From Ruminococcus sp. HUN007 (GTDB lineage: Bacteria; Bacillota; Clostridia; Oscillospirales; Ruminococcaceae), in assembly GCF_000712055.1 (NCBI RefSeq), contig NZ_JOOA01000002.1, positions 744,001 through 808,000 of the forward strand: 64,000 nucleotides of DNA. The letters run 5' to 3'. The notes under the pieces are model-generated. The model did not search any database. It saw nothing but the letters and a program-made list of their open reading frames with translations, and had not been told where the DNA came from. Shown here piece after piece: positions 26,207 to 34,259 of this stretch. The position numbers were made by a program, and so were the translations under genes. Within the stretch, counting starts at the first letter, position 1, and every line of letters begins with the position of its first letter.

Positions 26207-26770
26207 ATGACAACAAAAGAATTCATTGACTTCATGTCCAGCGGAAAACAGGTTACGGCTGAATGTGATGTTCATCAGACGATGCACAGGCTCAGTCAGG
26301 AAGCGATCCGGATCACAATGGAGATCAACAATCATTACCATACCCCCGACGAGATCAATGCATTGATGTCGGAGCTTATCGGTGAGCCGGTTGAGGTCGG
26401 ACTGTTTCCTCCGTTCAACGCCGACTGCGGAAAGAACATTCATCTCGGCAAGAACGTGTTTATAAATTCCGGCTGTAAATTTCAGGATCAGGGCGGCATC
26501 TATATTGGTGACGGAGTGCTGATCGGTCACAACACGGTGCTTGCAACGCTGAACCACGGAATTCTGCCTGAAGAACGCCACGATCTGATACCGAAACCCA
26601 TTCACATCGGTAATAATGTGTGGATCGGATCAAATTCAACTGTTCTTGCTGGCGTGACTATCGGAGATAATGCTGTGATCGGTGCAGGCTCGGTGATCAC
26701 TAAGGATATCCCCGAAAACATGATAGCTGTAGGCAGTCCGGCAAGAGTTATAAAGAGCATATTTGATTAA
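26207..26770 (+). CDS. Sugar O-acetyltransferase (maltose/galactoside type, hexapeptide repeat)
   Basis: The 187-residue left-handed beta-helix enzyme transfers acetyl from acetyl-CoA to a sugar hydroxyl. An N-terminal Maa-type helical region (about 1-55) is followed by hexapeptide repeats: GKNIHLGKNVFINSGC, IGDGVLIGHN, IGNNVWIGSNSTVLAG, IGDNAVIGAGSVI. The catalytic His is in ATLNHG. The length matches LacA/Maa. CGGAGG precedes ATG 26207. The physiological sugar is unknown. Confidence 0.92.
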   Translation: MTTKEFIDFMSSGKQVTAECDVHQTMHRLSQEAIRITMEINNHYHTPDEINALMSELIGEPVEVGLFPPFNADCGKNIHLGKNVFINSGCKFQDQGGIYIGDGVLIGHNTVLATLNHGILPEERHDLIPKPIHIGNNVWIGSNSTVLAGVTIGDNAVIGAGSVITKDIPENMIAVGSPARVIKSIFD

Positions 26771-26859
26771 GTAACTCAAACATTCTCGAATTAGCTGATG
26801 CTCATAACCGTTTTAAAAGTCCTCTAGGCATAGAAAACGAAGAAGCGTGCATAACAATA

Positions 26860-27624
26860 TCAATCTTTCCGGCTGTAAAGCACCCTTTCAAACGCGGCAT
26901 AATTTCTATCCGGCGGTACAGCAAAAACTACTTGTTTTACTACGGTATCACTGAATAATTCTATGAACAGACTTGCCACCCTCTCCGGTCTTTGGGCAAA
27001 AACTCCGCATCCAAATGCTCCGGCAATCAATACTTCCACATTCAGCGAATCACAAATATCTCTTATGAAACGTATTCTGTCCTTCAGTGCACGATCATTC
27101 TGCTCTTCACTTATACTTCCTTTTTTAAGCATCACAGAACGATTAGGTGCTGCGCATGTTATTACATCAGCGGTTACATGCTTATTTTCGTCATCATTAA
27201 AGAAGTACACACCAGGAGAATAGAGCGCCCTGTTCATATACAAACCCATATTATAATTGGCTTCATTCCATTCATAATAATCCGGAAAAGTACTGAGTAC
27301 ATTATATAAGAACGATGCGTGACATAACGCCTCTTCCTGTGCCATAGCTCCATTTAAAAAGCCTCCTCCGGGATGTCTGTAGCTTGCAAAGTTAAGTACA
27401 GCAAGTTTATTCCCGTTAGAATGCTTTAAAACACTCTCTTCGGTATATGACTTTTCAAGAACAAACTCCGCTCTTTTTCCTGTTATCTTATCTCTCACAA
27501 ATTCGGTTCCAAATACATGCGTTGCCAGAATACTCTTCTGTATTTCATCGGAGTACTGTTTCACCATTTTTTCAGTATGCTTCAAAGCTTTATCTTTAAG
27601 ATCATCTTTTCTTCCCATCATCAT
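26860..27624 (-). CDS. Microbial-type PARG (TIGR02452 family) ADP-ribose glycohydrolase-like protein
   Basis: The 254-residue protein carries the PARG signature GGG-x7-QEE (GGGFLNGAMAQEE), in which the second Glu is the catalytic residue of bacterial poly(ADP-ribose) glycohydrolases. AGAFGCGVFAQRPERVA near the C-terminus is also typical of the macrodomain-like fold. It would remove ADP-ribose chains from proteins. Three consecutive ATG codons open the gene; GGAG sits only 2 bases before the first, so the second or third is the likelier start. A strong promoter lies at 27700-27729. Confidence 0.88.
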   Translation of the reverse strand: MMMGRKDDLKDKALKHTEKMVKQYSDEIQKSILATHVFGTEFVRDKITGKRAEFVLEKSYTEESVLKHSNGNKLAVLNFASYRHPGGGFLNGAMAQEEALCHASFLYNVLSTFPDYYEWNEANYNMGLYMNRALYSPGVYFFNDDENKHVTADVITCAAPNRSVMLKKGSISEEQNDRALKDRIRFIRDICDSLNVEVLIAGAFGCGVFAQRPERVASLFIELFSDTVVKQVVFAVPPDRNYAAFERVLYSRKD

Positions 27625-27649
27625 TTCTCCTTTTCATAAATATAAACAA

Positions 27650-27680
27650 GCACGTAAATTGATATAGTCAACTTACGTGC
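27650..27680. repeat. Inverted repeat in the PARG leader
   Basis: GCACGTAA (27650-27657) and TTACGTGC (27673-27680) flank 15 bases. On the plus strand a T-run follows. On the minus strand it lies between the PARG promoter and start codon, so it would be a leader structure or operator rather than a terminator of the ATPase gene. Confidence 0.6.
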
Positions 27681-27699
27681 CGTTTTTTTAGCTAATAAA

Positions 27700-27729
27700 A
27701 GTATATCAACAAACCACATCGGCTGTCAA
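27700..27729 (-). promoter_or_regulatory. Promoter of the PARG gene
   Basis: On the minus strand TTGACA (27724-27729), an 18-bp spacer ending in TGA, and TATACT (27700-27705), just past the stop codon of the upstream ATPase gene. Confidence 0.75.
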
Positions 27730-27743
27730 GATGAATATACGGA

Positions 27744-29150
27744 TTATACATTAAAAAGATCATCAGGTTCTACAAGAAATATATTCTTCTCGTTCTCTGC
27801 CTTTTCTCTGATCCATTCTGTAAATCCGCCTTTGCTGAAGAAATAAAAATACTTTTCAGTTATACCGCTGAAATTATCTGCGGTAGCACATATAGCATCA
27901 AACTCTTTTTTATCAAGCGGTGAATTTTTATATTTGCATTCACAGAATACGGCCTTACGGTTATCTCTGCTTAGTAAAAGAATATCACAGTCATCCTGAC
28001 GCTTCAGTTTACTGTTCGTTCCCCACCATTTTCCCATCTTATGTGGGATAAAAGGAAGCTTTTTCTGTTTGGCAAGGCGTTTCATGTACTGGCAGCATAT
28101 CTTTTCAAATATAAGTCTCATATAATTGTTGAAAGAGTCAGGATCAGTTATTTCTCTGGCTGCGTCCTCCGCTCCGATAAGTTCGTAGTAGCTTTTTTCA
28201 GTAAAAAGATACCGGAACCAGAATGCGAAGAAATTATCACTTATACTGTAAAGCGTTTTACGTGAACTTTCTTCCTCACCGCACGGGGTATTTCTGCTGA
28301 TAAGTTTCAGATCTATAAGAGTTTTCAGATATTTACTGCATTTTGAAGGTTCTTCATGTATCTTCTGTGTGATATCATTCATTCTGCTCGCACCATTTGC
28401 GATTGCTTCAAAAATACTGTTATACACTGCCGGATCACGAAGTTCCATCTTCAGAAGCGACTGTGGCTCTTCAGTCAGAAATGCGCCTGTACGCAGAATA
28501 TTTTTGGCGATATTTTCTTTTATCGATCTTTCAGGATCAAATGTCTGAAGATAACATGGTATTCCTCCCAGTATCCCGTATGCCGCAAGTTTTTCCTCTG
28601 AAGAATAGTTTCTGAAAAACTCTGCACTGTCAAGGTAATCAAAAGGAAGCAGTTCCAGCTGTGATGTGGATCTGCCGTAAAGAGGACTCTTGTACCCCAT
28701 TACGTCATTCTCCATAAAACTTACACTTGATCCGCACAGTATCAGAAAAATGTTTTTGTTTTTCCACGAGTGATCTACAGTATGTTGAAGAATGCTTTTT
28801 ATACTCGGATTTTCCGCTGCTATAAAAGGAAATTCATCTATGATAATAGTGACTTTGTTTTTGCCAGAAGCTTTAAGACCGATATAGTCAAATGCCTTTT
28901 CCCAGCTTTCAAAGCTTCCGAAATCTTTTCCTTCAAAGTACTTCTGAACTGTTCTGGAAAAATCAATAAGGTTCAGAGCATCATTTTTTTCCTGTGCTGA
29001 AAAGAAAACAGTAGACGATCTGGTGCTGAACTCCTTCAAAAGCGAGGTCTTACCAACACGCCTGCGGCCGTAAAGCACAAGAAATTCAAATCTTTTCGAG
29101 CTGTGCAGCTCATTCAGCAGCTCAAGTTCATTCTGACGTCCTATGAACAT
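27744..29150 (-). CDS. AAA ATPase with C-terminal DUF234-type nuclease-like domain
   Basis: The 468-residue protein opens with MFIGRQNELELLNEL and a P-loop YGRRRVGKTSLL; Walker B is IIIDEFPF. A winged-helix region (about 250-310) and a C-terminal DUF234-like domain follow, with the restriction-like core seen as DDCDILL then AVFCECKYKN (D-x(n)-E-x-K pattern). This architecture is the archaeal-type ATPase family widespread in bacteria, of unresolved function and sometimes suggested to be selfish or defensive. It has a consensus promoter with an inverted repeat around the -10. Confidence 0.88.
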   Translation of the reverse strand: MFIGRQNELELLNELHSSKRFEFLVLYGRRRVGKTSLLKEFSTRSSTVFFSAQEKNDALNLIDFSRTVQKYFEGKDFGSFESWEKAFDYIGLKASGKNKVTIIIDEFPFIAAENPSIKSILQHTVDHSWKNKNIFLILCGSSVSFMENDVMGYKSPLYGRSTSQLELLPFDYLDSAEFFRNYSSEEKLAAYGILGGIPCYLQTFDPERSIKENIAKNILRTGAFLTEEPQSLLKMELRDPAVYNSIFEAIANGASRMNDITQKIHEEPSKCSKYLKTLIDLKLISRNTPCGEEESSRKTLYSISDNFFAFWFRYLFTEKSYYELIGAEDAAREITDPDSFNNYMRLIFEKICCQYMKRLAKQKKLPFIPHKMGKWWGTNSKLKRQDDCDILLLSRDNRKAVFCECKYKNSPLDKKEFDAICATADNFSGITEKYFYFFSKGGFTEWIREKAENEKNIFLVEPDDLFNV

Positions 29151-29169
29151 AGAATCCTCTCCTTTTCAT

Positions 29170-29215
29170 TTTAGTGAATTACGATTATTATACTCCTGTT
29201 TCACTAAATTGTCAA
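29170..29215 (-). promoter_or_regulatory. Consensus promoter with operator-like inverted repeat for the AAA ATPase gene
   Basis: On the minus strand TTGACA (29210-29215), a 17-bp spacer and TATAAT (29187-29192). Nine-base arms TTTAGTGAA and TTCACTAAA (29170-29178, 29200-29208) enclose the -10, a layout suited to repression. Confidence 0.75.
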
Positions 29216-29225
29216 TAGAAGAATC

Positions 29226-29264
29226 AGGTACTGTCGGCTCGTCAGAGACGGCAGTACCTTTTTG
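29226..29264. terminator. Hairpin upstream of the AAA ATPase promoter
   Basis: AGGTACTG pairs with CAGTACCT around an imperfect inner stem and TTTTT follows on the plus strand. It lies just past the stop of the gene remnant at 29280. Confidence 0.5.
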
Positions 29265-29279
29265 AAGAATGCGGTCAGT

Positions 29280-29423
29280 CTATGCTGTAACAAACTGCTT
29301 ATGAAATACCGTAAACTCATTCACCGGCATATCCGGCAGCTCACCGTACTTTTCAAGCAAAAGTCTGATGATCGCGGCCGACTTTGCCTGCGTGTTTATA
29401 CATTTGTTTATCTTTTGTACAGG
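29280..29423 (-). pseudogene. Possible remnant of a protein-coding gene (C-terminal 47 codons)
   Basis: One minus-strand frame reads AKSAAIIRLLLEKYGELPDM, then a short tail ending FHKQFVTA and a stop, with good codon usage, but has no start codon and a stop directly upstream. It looks like the tail of a lost gene; I cannot identify the family. Otherwise the 29216-29477 stretch holds only the neighbouring hairpin. Confidence 0.3.
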
Positions 29424-29477
29424 TCATCTGTCAGCTGCACGATCTTTTTTTTCTTATAAAACGCAATCAAAAAACTA

Positions 29478-29512
29478 TTGATTTTCTCCGGTAAATTGTG
29501 TATAATACAATT
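29478..29512 (+). promoter_or_regulatory. Promoter and likely operator of the AbiE pair
   Basis: TTGATT (29478-29483), a 17-bp spacer and TATAAT (29501-29506). An inverted repeat AATTGT/ACAATT (29494-29499, 29507-29512) frames the -10, where AbiEi-type antitoxins are known to autoregulate. Confidence 0.65.
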
Positions 29513-29526
29513 AAGAGGTGAAAATA

Positions 29527-30129
29527 ATGATTTTTTCTGCATCCATGTTATCACAAAAGCTGAATAATTACAGTGATCCTGCAGGAAGGATAATGAGAAT
29601 GAAAAAATCCGGAGAAATAATTTCTCTTGTCCGCGGACTGTATCAGGATGATAAAACTGTTCCTGCATATCTTATGGCCGGAGCCATATACGGTCCTTCC
29701 TATATATCTTTTGAATACGCCTTATCTTACTACGGACTTATTCCTGAAGCTGTGTATACTGTAACTTCAGCAACTTATGAAAAGAAAAAAATAAAAGAAT
29801 ACAGTAATTTCTTTGGCAATTACTATTATCACGACATTCCTGCCGAAGCTTACCCGTTCGGAGTCTCTCTTTCAGAAGAAAACGGGTATCAGTTTCTTAT
29901 AGCATCCCCTGAAAAAGCCCTGTGCGATAAACTCTGCATTATGCCGCCGGTAACCAGTCAGAAAGATATAAAGAAACTGCTTTTTGAAGATCTGCGAATA
30001 GACCGGGCTTTATTCTATACTCTCAGTTTCGGGGATATATTTGAAATCGGAGACAAATACCACAGCAACAATATAAAGTATCTCATAAAATTTCTGAAAA
30101 AGGAGCAAAGTAATGAACAGCACAATTGA
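29527..30129 (+). CDS. abiEi: AbiEi-type antitoxin
   Basis: A 200-residue protein with an N-terminal winged-helix region (to about residue 75; GEIISLVRGLYQ is typical of AbiEi/AbiGi) and a C-terminal antitoxin domain (SPEKALCDKL). It would repress the operon and counteract the nucleotidyltransferase downstream in a type IV toxin-antitoxin system. ATG 29527 is preferred because AAGAGGTG (29513-29520) provides the ribosome site. Its end overlaps the toxin gene by 17 bases. Confidence 0.88.
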   Translation: MIFSASMLSQKLNNYSDPAGRIMRMKKSGEIISLVRGLYQDDKTVPAYLMAGAIYGPSYISFEYALSYYGLIPEAVYTVTSATYEKKKIKEYSNFFGNYYYHDIPAEAYPFGVSLSEENGYQFLIASPEKALCDKLCIMPPVTSQKDIKKLLFEDLRIDRALFYTLSFGDIFEIGDKYHSNNIKYLIKFLKKEQSNEQHN

Positions 30130-30973
30130 AGAAATGCTGAAATACTATCAGACCAATAATCTTACCGATAAAAAGAATGCGATGAAGGAGATAATACAGG
30201 AAATTGTTCTGTGCGGACTTTCACGGGCAGGATTCTTTAATAAAGCTGCATTTTACGGTGGAACCGCTCTGCGTATATTCTACGGCCTGAACAGATTTTC
30301 TGAAGATCTTGATTTTTCTCTTACAAGTCCCGAACCTGATTTTGATCTGTCGTCATATTTTCCTGTTCTGAAAAAGGAAGTCACTTCATGGGGATTAAAC
30401 GTTGATATTTCGCTGAAAGAAAAAAATACAGATTCAGCAATACGTTCCGCATTTCTTAAGGGAAACACTATGGAACACATGCTTGTATTTTATGCTTCAG
30501 AATCATTAAAAAGCGGGATTTCCAGAGATGAAGTTATAAAAATCAAATTTGAAGTTGATACCATGCCTCCTGAATGGGCAGGATATGAGAATAAATATCG
30601 TCTTCTTCCCTCACCTTACGAAGTTAAGATGTATGATATGCCTTCGCTTTTTGCCGGAAAAGTTCATGCAGTTATCTGCCGTGCTTGGAAACAGCGAGTA
30701 AAAGGAAGAGATCTCTACGATTACATTTTTTATCTTTCCCGCAATGCAGCACTTAATTTACCGCACCTGAAAGCCAGACTCGTTCAGTCCGGAGCATGGG
30801 ATCCTGAAAAAGATCTTTCGATTGAAGATACACGTGATCTTCTTTTTTCAAGATTTGATTCAATAGATTTCGAAAATGCCAAAAACGATGTGCGTCCGTT
30901 TATCAGAGATACTGATTCACTCAATATCTGGAGTGCGGATTTCTTTAAGCAGATAACTTCGAATCTTCGGTGA
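30113..30973 (+). CDS. abiEii: AbiEii/AbiGii-type nucleotidyltransferase toxin
   Basis: The 286-residue nucleotidyltransferase has YGGTALRIFYGLNRFSEDLDF; the GG-T, the DLDF pair of Asp residues and the downstream F-E-V-D (KIKFEVDT) form the expected metal-binding site. RVKGRDLYDYIFYL is the conserved C-terminal motif of the family. The toxin is thought to transfer nucleotides to a tRNA or other target and block growth. It starts inside abiEi with AAAGGAG upstream. It may defend against phage or stabilise the locus. Confidence 0.9.
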   Translation: MNSTIEEMLKYYQTNNLTDKKNAMKEIIQEIVLCGLSRAGFFNKAAFYGGTALRIFYGLNRFSEDLDFSLTSPEPDFDLSSYFPVLKKEVTSWGLNVDISLKEKNTDSAIRSAFLKGNTMEHMLVFYASESLKSGISRDEVIKIKFEVDTMPPEWAGYENKYRLLPSPYEVKMYDMPSLFAGKVHAVICRAWKQRVKGRDLYDYIFYLSRNAALNLPHLKARLVQSGAWDPEKDLSIEDTRDLLFSRFDSIDFENAKNDVRPFIRDTDSLNIWSADFFKQITSNLR

Positions 30974-31157
30974 TTATTCATTCAGTTATACATTAAAAAG
31001 ATCATATAGCAAAGAAATTTCTGACGAAGCAAGACAGTTTCCGTGCAATAATCACACAATTTTAGGCGTTATCACCCTATGTCATTTGACAATACACTGA
31101 TTTTATAAAGAAATGCACAAATATTTCTGCATTTTGTTGTAGATCACAGAATCTGAC

Positions 31158-31186
31158 TATACATTTAAGTTTTTTTATTGTATAAT
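31158..31186 (+). promoter_or_regulatory. Promoter of the cohesin/dockerin gene
   Basis: TATACA (31158-31163), a 17-bp spacer and TATAAT (31181-31186), 43 bases before the start codon. Confidence 0.6.
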
Positions 31187-31228
31187 ATATAGTAAACCAC
31201 AAATACAAATAATGGAGGTTATATACAA

Positions 31229-32206
31229 ATGTCAAGAAAAATCAGAAAAACAGCAGCTGTTGCTTTTGCTCTTGCAATGTTCGCTGCTTCAGCATCTTAT
31301 TATCCTGCATACAGTAACGTTCAGACAGTAAACGCTGCAGAACAGGCTGTATCCGTGACCAAAGCTGCAAAAGGAACAGCAGGCCCGACAGTTGATGCCG
31401 GTATTTACAAAGTAAAGAAAGGCGAAACATTCAAAGTCAAGATAAAGGTAACTAACAACGCTGACGGATTCAATGCTGTAAACTCATGGCTTGATGTCAA
31501 CACCGATTACTTTGAAATTGTAAAATCAGAAGCCGGAGACCCTGACATCAAAGATTACGAAGACAGCGAAGCATATTCAAATGTTACACTCAACTCATTC
31601 GTAAAAAAAGGCGGTCCTAAAAACATAAAGACTCTCCTTGCACTTTACAGTGACGCAAACAACTACACAGGTGATATCGTTATTGCTACTTTCACACTTA
31701 AAGCAAACGACAGCGCTCCGGAAGGATACTATTCACTTCCTTTTGATGCTGACGGTGATGACGGAGCTATGGCAAACCGTATAGTCAACGATAACGGAAA
31801 CAGATCACCTGTTGTTATAAACCCGACATTCCGCGGTGCGCTCGTTCAGATCGGTGACAGTACAGATGATCATACTGCTCCTGCAAAGACCGAAGGCGAA
31901 CTCAGAGGTGACGTAAACCTTGACGGAAAGGTTACTCAGATCGATGCAACAATACTCCTTCGTGACGTACTTTCAGTTTCAGTAAACGGCAAGTCTGTTC
32001 TCGATGATCTTATCAGCGCTGATGCCAAGAAAAAGTATCCTAACTACGTTGAATTATCAAACAAAAACGGCGACATCGATAACTCTGACAAGGGTTCAAA
32101 GTACCGTCAGACTGATGCAACATACATTCTCAGAGCTCTCCTTGAAACAAGCCTTGCAGGCAAGGACGAGATCGATGATGAGATCTGGGGCAAAGTTGTA
32201 AAGTAA
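31229..32206 (+). CDS. Secreted protein with cohesin-like module and C-terminal dockerin
   Basis: The 325-residue protein has a signal peptide (about 1-37), a beta-sandwich module of the cohesin/CBM-like fold (about 52-210: VDAGIYKVKKGETFKVKIKV, NAVNSWLDVNTDYFEIV, ALVQIG at its end) and a dockerin (about 225-315). The dockerin loops are RGDVNLDGKVTQIDATILLR and, after a long insert, NGDIDNSDKGSKYRQTDATYIL; the spacing is longer than in the enzyme dockerins. A single cohesin plus dockerin is the layout of adaptor scaffoldins such as ScaC of R. flavefaciens. Cohesin assignment is by pattern and could instead be another extracellular sandwich domain. Confidence 0.75.
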   Translation: MSRKIRKTAAVAFALAMFAASASYYPAYSNVQTVNAAEQAVSVTKAAKGTAGPTVDAGIYKVKKGETFKVKIKVTNNADGFNAVNSWLDVNTDYFEIVKSEAGDPDIKDYEDSEAYSNVTLNSFVKKGGPKNIKTLLALYSDANNYTGDIVIATFTLKANDSAPEGYYSLPFDADGDDGAMANRIVNDNGNRSPVVINPTFRGALVQIGDSTDDHTAPAKTEGELRGDVNLDGKVTQIDATILLRDVLSVSVNGKSVLDDLISADAKKKYPNYVELSNKNGDIDNSDKGSKYRQTDATYILRALLETSLAGKDEIDDEIWGKVVK

Positions 32207-32268
32207 TCTGATCTCACAAATACTTTTTAAAGCTTACAAAAGGGCGCAGAAAGCTCCCCTGAAAGCAG

Positions 32269-32320
32269 ATCAGCATATCACAGGACACGTATTTACGTGA
32301 TCCGGATATGCTGATTTTTT
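32269..32320 (+). terminator. Terminator of the cohesin/dockerin gene
   Basis: ATCAGCATATC pairs with GGATATGCTGAT around an inner ACACG/CGTG stem and TTTTTT follows. Confidence 0.85.
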
Positions 32321-32447
32321 GTATACAAGAATTATCTTTTATACTTATTCTCTTTTTTCAAAAGCCTTAGGAATATTCTTTACGCTTTCAGTTATTATAT
32401 TTTTGACATTGTTCAAAAGGATCTTACGCGCTTCCGGATTCATGTCA

Positions 32448-33530
32448 TCAAAGTTTTTTCTTGATTTCCGGGATCACCTTCATAAAATCTATGTCATCGA
32501 GAGTTTCAGCATTTGTCGTGTTGAAAAGCTCGAACAGCGACTGTATGATCCTTGAACGTTCCTCGTAGTTCATGTCAGCGATCCACTTGTTTACAGATAC
32601 ATTAAGAATACGGCTGTCGTATGTAAGATCGTCCGTAAAGTCAAACTCACCTTCAGGCGTTATGTGCCAGTAGAACGCCATATGCTGTGAGAATCCGCGG
32701 CCGTCTGATTTCACTATCCGGTAATCTTCACGTTTTTCCATTATCAGACCGATAAGTGATGACTGAGGAACAACTTTTACTACCTTGTCATATATCTGGT
32801 CGATCAGTTCTTCGTTCACCTCATCATCCACACCCGGACCGTCAAACGAATAGATCTTCGTGATCCTGTTCCTTATGGATTCGTCGCATAAAGCTGACGA
32901 AAATATCGCCAGATTTCCGCCTTTGGAATGACCTCCTGTTATTATCTCTCCGTCAAACCCTGAAGCGCAGCGGGTAAGATAGCGGACGGATGATTTCTGC
33001 GATTCAACCGGATCCGCCAGGGCAAGACAAAGGTCTTCCTTCCAGCCTACAATAAACTTGTCAGTACCGCGGAAAGCAACGAACCTTAAGTTATCGGAAA
33101 TATGAAAATTAACAGCTGAAAACTGCTTCAGCGTTTCCGGATCAAGACGGCTTACGTAATGGCTCACGCCTGTGTCACGGAAACGCGGGCTTGCTGCAGC
33201 TGCGCAGAAAAGTGCCTTTGTTTCATCATAGGCTACTGCTGTTCTGAACAACTGTTCAAAAAGTTCGGCCTTATAAAGATCTCCTAACCGTACCGCATCG
33301 TCCGGAATACAGTTTTCAGGAAAGTCGATATACGCAAGCCATGAAAACACAAGAGCGTCAGCATCACAGAAAGGCTTTTCCTCAAAAGTCTCCATCGTAT
33401 TTTCAACGTACGAAATGAAATTCATGTGTTCTTCCTGCTTTGTCTGAATTTCTTCAGACTGGATCTCTTCTTCATTTCTGTTCACTATTTTCTTTGCGTG
33501 AAGGCGATAGAAATTTCTGTTTAGCTCCAT
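32448..33530 (-). CDS. DUF2974-type alpha/beta hydrolase (lipase-like), probable 3' frameshift
   Basis: The 360-residue protein has the nucleophile elbow GGHSKGGNLA and FRGTDKFIVGWKEDL, features of the DUF2974/Mbeg1-like hydrolases. No signal peptide is seen. After the C-terminal EIKKKL the frame stops at an A6 run (plus 32454-32459); with five As it would continue for 39 codons (NFDDMNPEARKILLNN... to EKRE) and stop at 32345, which looks like the natural C-terminus. GGGAGA precedes ATG 33530. It is the last gene of an operon with a VWA protein, although a terminator-like hairpin (33562-33618) separates it from the previous gene. Confidence 0.8.
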   Translation of the reverse strand: MELNRNFYRLHAKKIVNRNEEEIQSEEIQTKQEEHMNFISYVENTMETFEEKPFCDADALVFSWLAYIDFPENCIPDDAVRLGDLYKAELFEQLFRTAVAYDETKALFCAAAASPRFRDTGVSHYVSRLDPETLKQFSAVNFHISDNLRFVAFRGTDKFIVGWKEDLCLALADPVESQKSSVRYLTRCASGFDGEIITGGHSKGGNLAIFSSALCDESIRNRITKIYSFDGPGVDDEVNEELIDQIYDKVVKVVPQSSLIGLIMEKREDYRIVKSDGRGFSQHMAFYWHITPEGEFDFTDDLTYDSRILNVSVNKWIADMNYEERSRIIQSLFELFNTTNAETLDDIDFMKVIPEIKKKL

Positions 33531-33561
33531 ATTAATTTGTCTCCCGTTTTATTTTATCTTT

Positions 33562-33618
33562 AAAAAAGAAGCGCTGACAGTATGCTGTACCGGAAACCCG
33601 GTTCACCTGTGCGCTTCT
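33562..33618 (-). terminator. Terminator or attenuator before the DUF2974 gene
   Basis: On the minus strand AGAAGCGC pairs with GCGCTTCT and TTTTTT follows. It would lower expression of the DUF2974 gene relative to its upstream neighbours. Confidence 0.7.
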
Positions 33619-33624
33619 CATATT

Positions 33625-34249
33625 TCATCTGCACATACTGTACAATCTGCTGAAGCCGCTGCGAAATCCGGCTATATCAGCTGTTTCGTAAACTCCTGAG
33701 ATCTGTTCACCGCCTGTAAGATTTATCTGATAATTTACTCTGGCGATCAGTACTGCATTCGTGAATACATCAGATGCCGTTGTGGTTATACCGGCAAGCC
33801 GTTCCGTAAGAGCTGTATACTCGGCAGCAGTGTTTTCAAGCAGTCCCTTCATATTCAGTGCGACCATCTTCTGATCGCTGATCTCTCTGTCTGCATTTTT
33901 CTGAAAATCCGGTCAGAAAACTGTCAAGTACCGTTTTATAGTTTTCAAGCTCGCTTTTAAGGGTAACAAGAGTATTCTCTGCTACAAGCCTGTTCTTTTT
34001 CAGTTCTCCGGTAATCACTCCGACTTTGCTGTAATGCTCCGAAAAAAGCATCCAGTATTTTCTGATCTTTCTTTCCGCAAAAAAACCGCTCTTCGTAAAA
34101 TCAATGCCTGAAGGATCAAGGACATCGAGATATTTTGCAAAGGCTGAAATAAGTTCTGCAGAACGTACAGCAACGTTGTTCGGACCGCAGCACAGATCTA
34201 TACAGCTTTGTGCTGACGATACCGCTTTTTTCATTTCTGTAGAATACAT
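33625..34249 (-). pseudogene. Helical protein of the VWA operon, frame broken at an A5 run
   Basis: Two overlapping frames join into one protein. The first frame (34249 to 33836) reads MYSTEMKKAVSSAQSCIDLC and ends in junk after FLTGFSEK; the second (to 33625) continues NADREISDQKMVALNMKGLL. The break is at five As (plus 33896-33900); with four the product is a continuous 207-residue, all-helical protein lacking signal peptide. I do not recognise the family. It follows the VWA gene by 10 bases. Confidence 0.65.
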
Positions 34250-34259
34250 AAAACTTTCC

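Noticed and set aside
26108..26605. 165-codon minus-strand ORF
   Set aside because: It is antisense to the acetyltransferase, which has clear hexapeptide repeats and a good ribosome site.
27650..27690. Terminator of the AAA ATPase gene
   Set aside because: On the minus strand it lies downstream of the PARG promoter and lacks a following T-run, so it was listed as a leader inverted repeat instead.
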